Below are positions 1 through 7,642 of a DNA stretch of 32,845 nt, one piece after another; position 1 is the stretch's first letter; each line of letters begins with the position of its first letter. The stretch spans positions 1 through 32,845 of the forward strand of contig CACKRJ010000011.1 in NCBI GenBank assembly GCA_902602595.1. The letters are read 5' to 3'. The position numbers and the translations under genes are program-made. The notes below the pieces were generated by a model. The model had not been told where the DNA came from. It saw nothing but the letters and a program-made list of their open reading frames with translations, and ran no database searches. This DNA is from an uncultured SAR86 cluster bacterium. GTDB lineage: Bacteria; Pseudomonadota; Gammaproteobacteria; Magnimaribacterales; D2472.

Positions 1-480
1 TTGCCCTTGGCACAAAGCTTCAGAGGCCCGTTTACCTGTTTAAATCTAGCCAGGTATGGAATTGCTTGGGGTGTCATAGGTGCAGCTGAGTTTTGTTGGC
101 ATGCAGCCAGACAGTACACATTAGACAGGGTTCAATTTGGTAATCCTTTGGCTAGCAAGCAATTAATTCAAAAGAAATTAGCCGATATGCAAACAGAAAT
201 TACTATAGGTCTTCAAGCCGCCCTCCGTGTTGGAAGGCTGATCGACGAGGATAAAATGGTTCCTGAAATGATCTCACTTATCAAGCGAAATAACTGTGGT
301 AAAGCTTTAGACATAGCTAGGATGGCAAGAGACATGCATGGAGGAAATGGAGTCATTGATGAATACCATGTTGTCAGACATTCTATGAATCTAGAGGCTG
401 TAAACACCTATGAAGGCACTCATGATTTACATGCATTGATTCTTGGTAATTTTCAAACTGGAATAGCTTCATTTAAATAA
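1..480 (+). CDS. gcdH: glutaryl-CoA dehydrogenase, C-terminal part (partial)
   Basis: Oxidative decarboxylation of glutaryl-CoA to crotonyl-CoA, an FAD enzyme of lysine/tryptophan and aromatic-acid breakdown. The 159 residues visible are the C-terminal helical domain of an acyl-CoA dehydrogenase and closely match the GcdH branch: [15 protein letters not shown] near the start, [10 protein letters not shown] in the middle, [18 protein letters not shown], and [15 protein letters not shown] at the end. The Glu of YEGTHD (residue 138 as numbered here) is the family's catalytic base. The first codon, TTG, is at the window edge and is almost surely an internal Leu: the family is about 390-400 aa, so the acyl-CoA-binding N-terminal and beta domains lie outside. 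The next gene begins 111 bp downstream, so this is likely its own transcription unit. Family assignment is strong; the true start is not visible. Confidence 0.93.
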   Translation: MPLAQSFRGPFTCLNLARYGIAWGVIGAAEFCWHAARQYTLDRVQFGNPLASKQLIQKKLADMQTEITIGLQAALRVGRLIDEDKMVPEMISLIKRNNCGKALDIARMARDMHGGNGVIDEYHVVRHSMNLEAVNTYEGTHDLHALILGNFQTGIASFK

Positions 481-560
481 AGCATAAGAAATATGCATTA
501 TTCCTTCTAGTTAGTAACAATTATTAAAAACCCTACGAGCTTTTTATTGTGATGTTTTTA

Positions 561-580
561 ATGTAAAGTAAACTTTACAT
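561..580. promoter_or_regulatory. 20-bp perfect dyad, candidate operator
   Basis: Arms ATGTAAAGT and ACTTTACAT are exact reverse complements separated by two bases (aa). The dyad ends 10 bp before the ATG at 591 and is the strongest palindrome I found in the window. Its position in the only gap before the FDOR-exporter operon suggests a repressor or activator site. The two-base centre makes an RNA hairpin less natural than a dimer-binding DNA site. The cognate regulator is unknown and no regulator gene is adjacent. Confidence 0.6.
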
Positions 581-590
581 CTTTATAACC

Positions 591-1046
591 ATGTCTGAAA
601 AATATACTATTAAGCAAGCTAAAACCGCGAAGCGAATAATTAAATATTTTGCTAAATTCCAAGCCTCTATATTTTTGCTTAGTAAAGGCAAATTATGGAA
701 TAAGTGGCCGGGCGGCTTTCCAATCATGGTTGTCGAGACTAAAGGCGCTAAATCTAATAAAATAAGAAACATTCCCTTAATTTATGTTCATCAAAATAAC
801 ATGCCAATTTTGGTTGCGTCCCTCGGAGGCATGCCAAAGAATCCTAGTTGGTATTACAATGTTAAAGCTCACCCAGCAGTTAATATCACAACCATTGATG
901 GGTATGGGAACTATATAGCAGAAGAGGTGTCCAAAGAAAAAAAGGATGAGTTGTGGCCATTAATTTGTTCATTTTATCCTGACTATGAAACCTATCAGAG
1001 TAATACCTCTAGAGAAATACCTGTATTTTTATGCAAGCCAGCATGA
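591..1046 (+). CDS. DDN/FDOR-type deazaflavin-dependent nitroreductase family protein
   Basis: A 151-aa protein of the split-barrel family typified by mycobacterial Ddn (DUF385; flavin/deazaflavin oxidoreductase group A). What shows it: the [18 protein letters not shown] segment (family pattern TxGxKSG-x-R-x-PL), then [25 protein letters not shown], the usual 'VAS-GG-P-P-WY-N-A-P' block, and a final VFLCKPA. Family members use F420H2 (some use FMN) to reduce ketones, enones or quinones; which cofactor applies here cannot be read from sequence. There is no signal peptide; the N-terminus has a hydrophobic patch (FQASIFLL). It is first in an operon and its stop overlaps the ATPase start as ATGA (1043-1046). 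The 20-bp dyad directly upstream is the likely control site. Membership is clear, substrate unknown. Confidence 0.82.
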   Translation: MSEKYTIKQAKTAKRIIKYFAKFQASIFLLSKGKLWNKWPGGFPIMVVETKGAKSNKIRNIPLIYVHQNNMPILVASLGGMPKNPSWYYNVKAHPAVNITTIDGYGNYIAEEVSKEKKDELWPLICSFYPDYETYQSNTSREIPVFLCKPA

Positions 1047-1726
1047 ATGTTATTGACGTAAAAAATATCACCAAACATTATTTACTTGGCAAACAAACAG
1101 TAGAAGCCTTAAGAGGCGTAAGTTTTAGTATTAAGCAAGGTGAATTTATAGCAATTATGGGCCCATCAGGATCTGGTAAATCAACGTTAATGAATATTAT
1201 TGGATGTCTTGATAGCCCCACAGATGGGACATATCATCTTAATAACCAAGAAGTTAGTACTCTTGAAGGGGATGAGCTTGCAAGCATAAGAAATAAAGAA
1301 ATCGGTTTTGTTTTTCAAAATTTCCATTTGCTGGCGCGAAACAGTGCTCTTGATAATGTTATGTTGCCTTTAAAATATGCTGGAGTTGACAAGGAAAAAC
1401 AACTAAAAAGAGGCAAAGATGCTCTCTTTCAAGTTGGGCTTGAATCCAGAATGGATCATCAACCATCTGAACTATCTGGAGGGCAACAGCAAAGAGTTGC
1501 CATAGCTAGAGCTTTGGTGAATAACCCGTCTATTCTATTTGCAGACGAGCCCACTGGAAACTTAGATAGTCAAACAGGATATGATGTCATGCAGCTTTTT
1601 CATAATTTACATCAACAAGGCCAAACTATTATTCTTATTACTCATGAGAATGGAATTGCTGCTGAGGCTCAAAGAACAATATTTATCAAAGATGGTTTGA
1701 TAGAATCAGATTCTAGAAAGGAATAA
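1043..1726 (+). CDS. ABC transporter ATP-binding protein, MacB/LolD type
   Basis: Energises the exporter formed with the next two genes. The sequence has a complete ABC ATPase: Walker [10 protein letters not shown] at residues 40-48, a Q-loop region FVFQNFHLL, signature LSGGQQQR, Walker [14 protein letters not shown] and the H-loop ITHE. The start at 1043 is chosen because its ATG overlaps the upstream stop (ATGA) and the product then begins [13 protein letters not shown], like relatives; an in-frame ATG at 1031 would add four residues. About 227 aa is normal for the LolD/MacB-N/YknY class. It is followed within 2 bp by the membrane fusion protein, and AAGGA at 1716-1720, inside its 3' end, is the ribosome site for that gene. 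Substrate is unknown; MacAB-type systems export peptides, lipids or macrolides. Confidence 0.93.
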   Translation: MNVIDVKNITKHYLLGKQTVEALRGVSFSIKQGEFIAIMGPSGSGKSTLMNIIGCLDSPTDGTYHLNNQEVSTLEGDELASIRNKEIGFVFQNFHLLARNSALDNVMLPLKYAGVDKEKQLKRGKDALFQVGLESRMDHQPSELSGGQQQRVAIARALVNNPSILFADEPTGNLDSQTGYDVMQLFHNLHQQGQTIILITHENGIAAEAQRTIFIKDGLIESDSRKE

Positions 1727-1728
1727 TT

Positions 1729-2925
1729 ATGAAGAATGCAAAAATTAGAATATTCAGTGTAGCTTTATCTCTTATAGTTGTTGCTAATTGTGGTGGAGGC
1801 AAAGAGGCAGAAGAATTTAAATTTTATGCTTTAAAAGAAGCAGCATCTCAACAACTGGAGCTTACAGTTGAAGCTTCTGGTACCGTTGAAGCCATTTCTT
1901 CAATTGAGATTAAATCAAAAGCGTCTGGGCAAATTCTTTTTTTAGGTGCCGAGATTGGTGATTATGTAGATGAGGGTGTGGTCCTAGCAAGAATAGATCA
2001 AAGAACACCAACAAATACTCTTGCTCAAGCAAATGCAGATCTTGAAGTGGCTAAAGTTAGATTAAGCAATGCTAAAAATCAATTTGAACGCTCAAAAAGA
2101 TTGCATAATGAGGGGAATATTTCAGATAAATCATTTGAGGATGCTCAAGAATCATTTTCTTCTGCAAGAGCACAACTTGTTCGAGCTGAGGTATTTTTAG
2201 AAAATGCTCGAATAGCCTTAGATGACACTAGTGTGAGATCACCTATTGCCGGAACTGTTATCAGTAGACCAGCTGAAGTAGGTCAAGTTATAACTTCTCC
2301 AACATCAGCTGTGGGTGGTGGTACCTTGCTTATGGAAATGGCAGATCTCAATAAGGTAAGGGTGCGAGCTTTAATTGACGAAATAGACATTGGTAAAATT
2401 ACTATTGGTCAAGAGGTAACATTAAAAGTCTCAGCCTATAGGGACAAAAAATTTGTAGGAGTTGTGTCTAAGATCGAACCCATGTCAAAAATTGATCAAA
2501 ATGTAACAACCTTTCCTGTATTGATAGATATTGAAAATAAAGATAATTTATTATTAATTGGCATGAATACAGATGTAGAAATTGAAATTTTAAATGAAGA
2601 AGTTGCTCTTGCATTACCAGCAGGTTCTTTGAGAACGCGGAAGGATATTAGATCAGTTGCTCCATTGCTCGGAATCAAAGAAGATGAGTTAAATAATTTT
2701 TTGATAAAAAAAGTTGATGGTGAAAATTTTGATACTTATATAGTTCTTAAAAAAACAAAGAAAGGTGCTGTGCCTATATGGGTAAAGGTTGGAAAAACAG
2801 ATCTTAATTATGTTGAAGTTATCCAAGGCATAAAATATGACGAGGTTGTTTATGTTCTTCCAAGTGAGGGTTTAATTAAATATCAGCAAAAATTTTCAGA
2901 AAGAGTAAAAGGTAGGTTTGGCTAA
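1729..2925 (+). CDS. MacA-like periplasmic membrane fusion protein (HlyD/RND adaptor family)
   Basis: A 398-aa adaptor linking the inner-membrane ABC unit to an outer-membrane channel. Domains in order: an N-terminal hydrophobic signal (residues 7-20) ending VVANC, which reads as a lipoprotein box with Cys21, although Asn at -1 is not the usual Gly/Ala/Ser; a first half of the lipoyl/barrel-sandwich domain (EASGTVEAISSIEIKSKASGQI, 'GDYVDEGVVLARID'); a helical hairpin of about residues 95-160 rich in A/N/E/R; the second lipoyl half (DDTSVRSPIAGTVISR); then beta-barrel and membrane-proximal domains. These are the hallmarks of MacA/AcrA adaptors. It sits 2 bp after the ATPase and 3 bp before the permease. 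No TolC-like partner is in the window, so the outer-membrane channel is supplied from elsewhere. Confidence 0.9.
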   Translation: MKNAKIRIFSVALSLIVVANCGGGKEAEEFKFYALKEAASQQLELTVEASGTVEAISSIEIKSKASGQILFLGAEIGDYVDEGVVLARIDQRTPTNTLAQANADLEVAKVRLSNAKNQFERSKRLHNEGNISDKSFEDAQESFSSARAQLVRAEVFLENARIALDDTSVRSPIAGTVISRPAEVGQVITSPTSAVGGGTLLMEMADLNKVRVRALIDEIDIGKITIGQEVTLKVSAYRDKKFVGVVSKIEPMSKIDQNVTTFPVLIDIENKDNLLLIGMNTDVEIEILNEEVALALPAGSLRTRKDIRSVAPLLGIKEDELNNFLIKKVDGENFDTYIVLKKTKKGAVPIWVKVGKTDLNYVEVIQGIKYDEVVYVLPSEGLIKYQQKFSERVKGRFG

Positions 2926-2928
2926 CTA

Positions 2929-4134
2929 ATGGTTTTGCAGGAATCAATTGCTACAGCTATAGACTCTATTAGAGCTAATTTATTAAGATCTCTTTTAACA
3001 ACTATTGCTATTGTGATTGGTACAGCATCAGTTATTGCCATGGTAGGAATCGGATCAAGTGCACAAAGAGCAATTGATGATTCAATCACTAACTTATCTG
3101 CGCGCACTTTGTCTGTATATCCTTCTCGTGGAAGGGGGAGTCAAAAAATTAGTGCGGCACCTCTTTCAATTTCTGATGCTGATGCATTAATTAAAGATCA
3201 AGAGATAAACTGGAGGGTATCTCCAGAGATTCGAGGCAGTAAATCACTGAAGTATAAAAATGAGAGCATTAGTATTTCAGTTATTGGAGCAAGAGAAACC
3301 TATTTAAGCATTCAAGGTTATGAAATTGATCAAGGAGCTTTTTTTACAGAAAGAGACGATTTGGCCAGAAAAAGAGTTGCAATTATTGGTTCAAGTGTTG
3401 GAACTGAGCTTAAAACATCTTCAAAGGCTTTGATTGGAGAAGAGATTGATTTAGGTGGAGTGACTTTTAAGATTATAGGAGTGACTAAGTCTGAAGGATC
3501 TACAGGTTGGTCTAATCCTGATGAGCAAATTTACATACCCTTATTAACTGCATCCGACAGGGTATTTGGAAGAGATAGAGTTGATTCAATTCGAGTAGAA
3601 GTTCCAAATACTTATACTCCTGAAGAGGCAATGATATCTATCGAAAGAGTTCTTAGAAGAGAACACGACATAGGGCCAGGTGAGGAAAACAATTTCAGAA
3701 TTAATGATTGGTCTCAATTTACTGACCTACAAAAACAAGCCACTGCAATCTTTTCGGCGTTATTGATTGGTATTGCTGGTATTAGTCTTATGGTTGGAGG
3801 AATTGGTGTAATGAATATTATGCTAGTGTCTGTAACTGAAAGAACAAGAGAGATAGGCCTGCGAAAAGCCTTAGGCGCAACCCAACAAGCAATACTGCTG
3901 CAATTCATTATTGAGGCTGTAACTCTATGCATTATCGGTGGCATTATCGGCGTCATTTTTGGCTCTAGCTTATATTTTTTAGTAACAGTTTTTCAGGATT
4001 GGGTCTTCACCATACCATTTTCAGCGATATTTGGTTCAGTCATATTTTCAGCATGTGTTGGATTATTTTTTGGTATTTGGCCTGCAAGGAAAGCAGCACA
4101 ATTAGAGCCAGCAGTAGCCCTGCGATTCGAATAA
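2929..4134 (+). CDS. ABC transporter permease, MacB/FtsX type
   Basis: The membrane subunit of the exporter. The 401-aa protein has one N-terminal membrane helix (about residues 18-40, with RANLLRSLLTTIAIVIGTASVIAM), a periplasmic MacB core domain of roughly 230 residues, and three C-terminal helices (roughly 273-297, 320-350, 367-392). The block GGIGVMNIMLVSVTERTREIGLRKALGAT is the diagnostic coupling region of FtsX/MacB permeases. In E. coli MacB the ATPase and permease are fused; here they are separate, as in LolCDE, YknXYZ or the split MacB type. The ATG at 2929 lies 3 bp after the adaptor stop. The glycosyltransferase that follows begins 3 bp after this gene's stop, so transcription may continue into it. 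Confidence 0.92.
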   Translation: MVLQESIATAIDSIRANLLRSLLTTIAIVIGTASVIAMVGIGSSAQRAIDDSITNLSARTLSVYPSRGRGSQKISAAPLSISDADALIKDQEINWRVSPEIRGSKSLKYKNESISISVIGARETYLSIQGYEIDQGAFFTERDDLARKRVAIIGSSVGTELKTSSKALIGEEIDLGGVTFKIIGVTKSEGSTGWSNPDEQIYIPLLTASDRVFGRDRVDSIRVEVPNTYTPEEAMISIERVLRREHDIGPGEENNFRINDWSQFTDLQKQATAIFSALLIGIAGISLMVGGIGVMNIMLVSVTERTREIGLRKALGATQQAILLQFIIEAVTLCIIGGIIGVIFGSSLYFLVTVFQDWVFTIPFSAIFGSVIFSACVGLFFGIWPARKAAQLEPAVALRFE

Positions 4135-4137
4135 TCT

Positions 4138-5232
4138 ATGAGAATCATACAACTGCTACCCGAACTGAAAGTCGGTGGTGTTGAGCGCGGCACAGTAGAT
4201 CTTTCTGATCATCTTATAAAACTCGGTCATGACTCTGCAGTGATCTCTGCCGGTGGACAACTAGTAGATTTATTGAATGAGCATGGTGCTAAGCATTACG
4301 AACTTCCTATAGCCAAGAAAAATATAAGAGCTTTATTTCAAATCACTAATTTAAAAAAAATTTATTCAGAGTTTCAACCCGATATAGTTCACGTCCGATC
4401 AAGATTTCCTGCATGGATAAATTATTTTGCACTAAAAAATTTTCAGGGTAAAAAACCTATTATCATCTCTACATTTCATGGCTTATATAGCAAACCCTTT
4501 TATAGTAAATCTATGTCTTATGCAGATGAAATTATTGCTATTTCTCAAACTGTAAAAAAATATATCCAGAAAAACTATTTCGTAGATGAATCCAATTTGC
4601 ATTTAATATATCGAGGATGTGATCTTCAGGAATTCAATAGATCACCTTTAACTCAAGAATGGAAAGAAACTTGGTTTAATGATTTTCCTCAAACAAAAAA
4701 TAAAATTATTCTCAATCTGCCTGGCAGAATAACTAGTTGGAAAGGTATAGAGAGTTTTATCGATCTTTTTTCTTATATAGATACCTCACGGTTTCATGGC
4801 ATTATTCCAGGTCCAGTTGCAGCCAATAAAAGAAGCTACTTCAATTCTTTAAATAAACTTATTAAACAAAAAAATCTTACTGAGCATCTTACTTTTTGTG
4901 GCGCTCGATCAGATATTGCCGATGTTTACAAAATTTCAAATATCGTTATGAATTTATCATCTAAGCCTGAACCATTTGGTAGAACAATTATTGAAGCAGC
5001 TGCTTGCGGGAGTCATGTCATGGGTTGGGATAGAGGCGGCGTCAAAGAATCAATTAACTCTATTAATCCAATTGGCTTGGTTGATTATGGAAATGTGGAG
5101 ATGCTTGCAAAACAAATTGATCAAGTTTTAATAACTCCACCGCCTGAATCTATACCCGAACAATTTACAAAAGAGTCTTTGGTCAATGCAACGATGAAGG
5201 TTTATGAGCTGGCTTTAATCAAAGCATCATAA
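4138..5232 (+). CDS. glycosyltransferase family 4 protein
   Basis: A retaining GT-B glycosyltransferase of 364 aa. The N-terminal acceptor half starts MRIIQLLPELKVGGVERGTVDL, the Gly-rich 'GGVER' loop typical of GT4; the C-terminal nucleotide-sugar half carries LNLPGRITSWKGIE and the E-x7-E pair in PEPFGRTIIEAAACG, the donor-binding motif. There is no signal or membrane segment, so it is cytosolic or peripheral. With its neighbours it points to lipopolysaccharide or other surface glycan synthesis. It follows the MacB-like permease by 3 bp on the same strand and overlaps the opposite-strand glycosyltransferase by 31 bp at its 3' end (5202-5232). Donor and acceptor sugars cannot be assigned. 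Confidence 0.9.
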   Translation: MRIIQLLPELKVGGVERGTVDLSDHLIKLGHDSAVISAGGQLVDLLNEHGAKHYELPIAKKNIRALFQITNLKKIYSEFQPDIVHVRSRFPAWINYFALKNFQGKKPIIISTFHGLYSKPFYSKSMSYADEIIAISQTVKKYIQKNYFVDESNLHLIYRGCDLQEFNRSPLTQEWKETWFNDFPQTKNKIILNLPGRITSWKGIESFIDLFSYIDTSRFHGIIPGPVAANKRSYFNSLNKLIKQKNLTEHLTFCGARSDIADVYKISNIVMNLSSKPEPFGRTIIEAAACGSHVMGWDRGGVKESINSINPIGLVDYGNVEMLAKQIDQVLITPPPESIPEQFTKESLVNATMKVYELALIKAS

Positions 5233-6179
5233 ATTTCTTTTGTTTTCTTGGCAGCACTTTTAACTGAATAATTTTCAATCATAGCTGCCTTGATACCTTG
5301 CATATTTAATTGAGGCAAAATAGGTATCATTTCTTCTAACAGAATTTGTAAACTTTTTTGATTGCCGGGCTCTGACAAGCATTCTTTAGAAATCAAATCA
5401 GGAATTATTCCAACCCTTGATCCAAGAACTGGTATTTCATGATTAATGGCCTCTAGCACAACCCTGGGACCTCCTTCTCTATGGCTGGATACAATAAGTC
5501 CGCTGGCTGTTTTATATTTATTTTCAATAGTGTTGTAATCACAATTTTTAACAATTTGAATGCGATCCTCAAGATTTAAATCTTGGATGAGCTGATTAAG
5601 CTTTGCTTCTTCTGGCCCAGACCCGATAATTTCTAGATATTCTTTAATATTAATCCAACTTTTAACAAGTTGATCAAAGCCTTTAACTTTTTCAAGTCTG
5701 CCAATTGCAATTATGGGTCCTGTGCGAGAAGATCGATGTCCCAAATGCGATGGATTGAACCAATTAGGGATATAAGTACTATTAGGTATATTTTCAGTAA
5801 GCAGCTTATTGACGCCTATGACAGCATCAACATTTGTAAACGCACTATTATTTTTTTTATGGCCATGGATTGTTGAAACAACCCTAATATTGCTAAAAAT
5901 TTTTACTCCTCTACCAATGGTGCTGGCTTTGGCGCCATGACAATGCAAAATGGGAACTTTATTTTTTTTAAGAAACTTAATTAATTTGTATGTATTTAGA
6001 GGAGAGTATCTTGATCCGATGTTCAAATTGCTGGTTTTAATTCCATTCATATGATGATTTATTTCATCATCACAAATAATAACTTGATTAGATACCTCAG
6101 ACATGAATGATGACAGCTCATAAACATGCTGTTCAATCCCTGCAAAGATTTTGCTTGATACCAGATGAGCAATTTTCAT
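5202..6179 (-). CDS. glycosyltransferase family 4 protein
   Basis: A second GT4 enzyme, 325 aa, beginning MKIAHLVSSKIFAGIEQHVYEL; the 'GIE-H-EL' loop matches the acceptor-side motif of the family. The middle has PIIAIGRLEKVKGFDQLVKSW, the usual start of the donor domain, and SSHREGGPRVVLEAINHEIPVLGSRVG carries the E-x7-E motif. It is shorter than its convergent neighbour. It lies downstream of the ELM1 family gene with an ATGA overlap (6176-6179), so the two are co-transcribed and probably act on the same surface glycan. Its last 31 bp are antisense to the 3' end of the forward glycosyltransferase. Donor sugar unknown. Confidence 0.88.
   Translation of the reverse strand: MKIAHLVSSKIFAGIEQHVYELSSFMSEVSNQVIICDDEINHHMNGIKTSNLNIGSRYSPLNTYKLIKFLKKNKVPILHCHGAKASTIGRGVKIFSNIRVVSTIHGHKKNNSAFTNVDAVIGVNKLLTENIPNSTYIPNWFNPSHLGHRSSRTGPIIAIGRLEKVKGFDQLVKSWINIKEYLEIIGSGPEEAKLNQLIQDLNLEDRIQIVKNCDYNTIENKYKTASGLIVSSHREGGPRVVLEAINHEIPVLGSRVGIIPDLISKECLSEPGNQKSLQILLEEMIPILPQLNMQGIKAAMIENYSVKSAAKKTKEIYDALIKASS
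5209..5228. repeat. imperfect palindrome inside a convergent gene overlap
   Basis: Centred between 5218 and 5219: gctttNatNaaagc, 12 of 14 positions symmetrical. Read on the + strand it encodes ALIKAS before the stop at 5230-5232; read on the - strand it encodes ALIKASS before the stop at 5202-5204. Both glycosyltransferases therefore end with the same residues, written by one symmetrical stretch. It could also act as a weak two-way terminator hairpin, but it is AT-rich and short. Confidence 0.6.
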
Positions 6180-7135
6180 TTTTGACTATTGATAAATTTC
6201 ATTATAGAAAATGATACCTTCTCTACTTCTGCTAGAGGTTCAAAATGTGGAGACGGGGCTTCAATTTTAGAAACATCTATCCCTCCTTTTTTATTTAATA
6301 TGCTAACCACACCAACTCGCTTTGAATGAACTAACTCATGCATTGACTCTCTTATTTTCTTAGTACCAAAAATCCGTCTGTATCTGGAGTTCTCTATTTG
6401 TATTAAATAGGTTTGCCCCTTAGTAGATAGAGCCTCAAATACAAGATTTGAACTATCAGGGGTTACAAACTTCAGAGCCGATTCATTAAGGGTTTTTTGA
6501 AATACATCAGACTCTGGCGAATTCAAGTGAATAAATTTTGAGTTAGGGTAATTTTTAAGCTCATTTTTTAACTCTACATTTAGGGTATCAGGCGTTCTAC
6601 GAGAATTAAAAATTTTAAATTTATGTTTTGGATGCAGGCTTAAAATATAGTGAAGCTGCTTCATTAAAATTTCTTGATCAAATTTATAATGCTTGCTTGG
6701 ACCTCCAATAGCTATTATTGCCTTGCTTTCATCAATTGGAACTTGAGATGTCGCTGCTAGAGAGCCCTGAAATGAAATAACATTTTTAGGAAGATTTCCT
6801 TTACGAAAATCATGCTCTGGAGCAACAATTAAATCGAAGGAATTTAGTTTATAGCTTGGGCGAAGTACAGCAATTGAAAATATATCCTGATCAGTAAGTT
6901 TTTCTATGTATTTTTTGCTACGAAGAATTTTTGAATAAACATCATGACCCGCACCTATGAGTATGGTTGGACCATCTAATTTATTCTTATTTGAAAGCAT
7001 TGCTGGCAAACTTTCGTGATTGGAAAAATTAATAGGAGTTATCGAGAGTTCTGTTTCTTTTTTAAGCTGACCTAAAAGAGCCTGTACTTGTTTGAGATGT
7101 CCAGTTTTTGAATCTTGAAACCAGTAAACGTTCAT
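6176..7135 (-). CDS. ELM1/DUF1022 (mitochondrial fission ELM1-like) family protein
   Basis: A 319-aa protein of the ELM1/GtrOC1-like family, a GT-B-like fold widespread in Proteobacteria and found beside LPS and lipid A genes. Recognised from the N-terminal WFQDSKTGHLKQVQALLGQL (family 'D-K-GH--Q---L'), ILIGAGHDVY, the VAPEHDF block, IIAIGGPSKHYKF and the late 'VTPDSSNLVFEALSTKG' with 'TPDS-S---EA', all in family order. Biochemical role is not established for most members; a sugar-transfer or glycan role is inferred from fold and context. It is the first gene of a reverse pair with the GT4 gene. The 86 bp between its start and the forward small gene at 7222 must hold both promoters. Confidence 0.85.
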   Translation of the reverse strand: MNVYWFQDSKTGHLKQVQALLGQLKKETELSITPINFSNHESLPAMLSNKNKLDGPTILIGAGHDVYSKILRSKKYIEKLTDQDIFSIAVLRPSYKLNSFDLIVAPEHDFRKGNLPKNVISFQGSLAATSQVPIDESKAIIAIGGPSKHYKFDQEILMKQLHYILSLHPKHKFKIFNSRRTPDTLNVELKNELKNYPNSKFIHLNSPESDVFQKTLNESALKFVTPDSSNLVFEALSTKGQTYLIQIENSRYRRIFGTKKIRESMHELVHSKRVGVVSILNKKGGIDVSKIEAPSPHFEPLAEVEKVSFSIMKFINSQK

Positions 7136-7221
7136 AAAATTTTTACTTATAATTTGATAGGTTTAAAATACCCTGTCTATGAAGCCTTGTGAAGGAAATA
7201 CACTCATAAAATACTATTGAA

Positions 7222-7410
7222 ATGAACTCTCAAAACTCTAATTATCAAATTGCTATGGATCTTATTTCTCAATATGGCGAAGATGCTGAATCTATCGCTA
7301 TGTTAAGAGCTGCAGAATATGCAGCTAATTTAAATACTGAAGAGTGGCTAATTTGGGAGGGAGTAATTAAAGAAATTCAGAATATAAATACAAGTCCAAG
7401 CCTTCAGTAG
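7222..7410 (+). CDS. small acidic protein of unknown function (62 aa)
   Basis: A 62-residue, soluble, helix-prone protein. The central part (YGEDAESIAMLRAAEYAANL, then EEWLIWEGVIKEIQ) resembles the layout of small proteobacterial proteins grouped as DUF6961, which show 'GD-A---A---A------D---W--V--AI'; this likeness is from memory and tentative. Function is unknown. There is no clear Shine-Dalgarno within 15 bp of the ATG; a TACTAT -10-like hexamer lies at 7212-7217, so a very short leader is possible. It stands alone between a reverse envelope gene and the catabolic operon and is followed by a two-tier hairpin. Codon use is like the neighbours, supporting a real gene. Confidence 0.6.
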   Translation: MNSQNSNYQIAMDLISQYGEDAESIAMLRAAEYAANLNTEEWLIWEGVIKEIQNINTSPSLQ

Positions 7411-7423
7411 AGATTGATCTAAA

Positions 7424-7462
7424 AAAGCAAGCGGGCATGGCTAACCCGCTCTGATTGGCTTT
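7424..7462 (+). terminator. two-tier hairpin after the 62-aa gene, possible terminator
   Basis: Inner stem AGCGGG (7430-7435) pairs with CCCGCT (7445-7450) around a 9-nt loop; an outer stem aaagc (7424-7428) can pair with gcttt (7458-7462). It begins 14 bp after the stop codon and is unusually GC-rich for this region. It lacks a clean T run (only 'ttt' at the end), so intrinsic termination is uncertain; it may also stabilise a 3' end. Confidence 0.4.
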
Positions 7463-7464
7463 AG

Positions 7465-7488
7465 GGAAAATTTTAGAGGAAAATTTTA
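7465..7488. repeat. short direct repeat GGAAAATTTTA x2
   Basis: Two identical 11-bp copies at 7465-7475 and 7478-7488, each centred on the palindrome AAAATTTT. The rest of the 232-bp gap (7411-7642) is very AT-rich and shows only this repeat, the hairpin before it and a promoter-like pair. The repeat may be a protein site or simple AT drift. Confidence 0.4.
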
Positions 7489-7567
7489 ACCAACTTAATT
7501 ATATGACAGCCCATTTTACAAAAAGTTCAAAATTATCTCCTAAAATTTATTTGCGATATTTATTATT

Positions 7568-7595
7568 TTGAAAAAATTAACTATATGTATATTAT
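7568..7595 (+). promoter_or_regulatory. candidate sigma70 promoter of the steroid-type operon
   Basis: TTGAAA at 7568-7573 and TATTAT at 7590-7595 with a 16-bp spacer, in the only gap before the 7643-13221 operon. The region is so AT-rich that alternative -10 hexamers overlap (TATATT at 7588). It would give a leader of about 40 nt. Confidence 0.35.
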
Positions 7596-7642
7596 TAATA
7601 TAAATATGTTTTTTTATTATTAATTATTGAGGATTTAATAGG

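Noticed and set aside
482-496. Hairpin GCATA-N5-TATGC after the glutaryl-CoA dehydrogenase gene as terminator
   Set aside because: Only five AT-rich pairs and no T run; too weak to list.
1031-1042. Upstream ATG as start of the ABC ATPase
   Set aside because: The ATG at 1043 overlaps the upstream stop as ATGA and gives the N-terminus usual for the family; no ribosome site favours 1031.
7503-7571. 22-codon frame in the gap before the catabolic operon
   Set aside because: No ribosome site, no hydrophobic or other pattern, and it runs into the likely -35 region.
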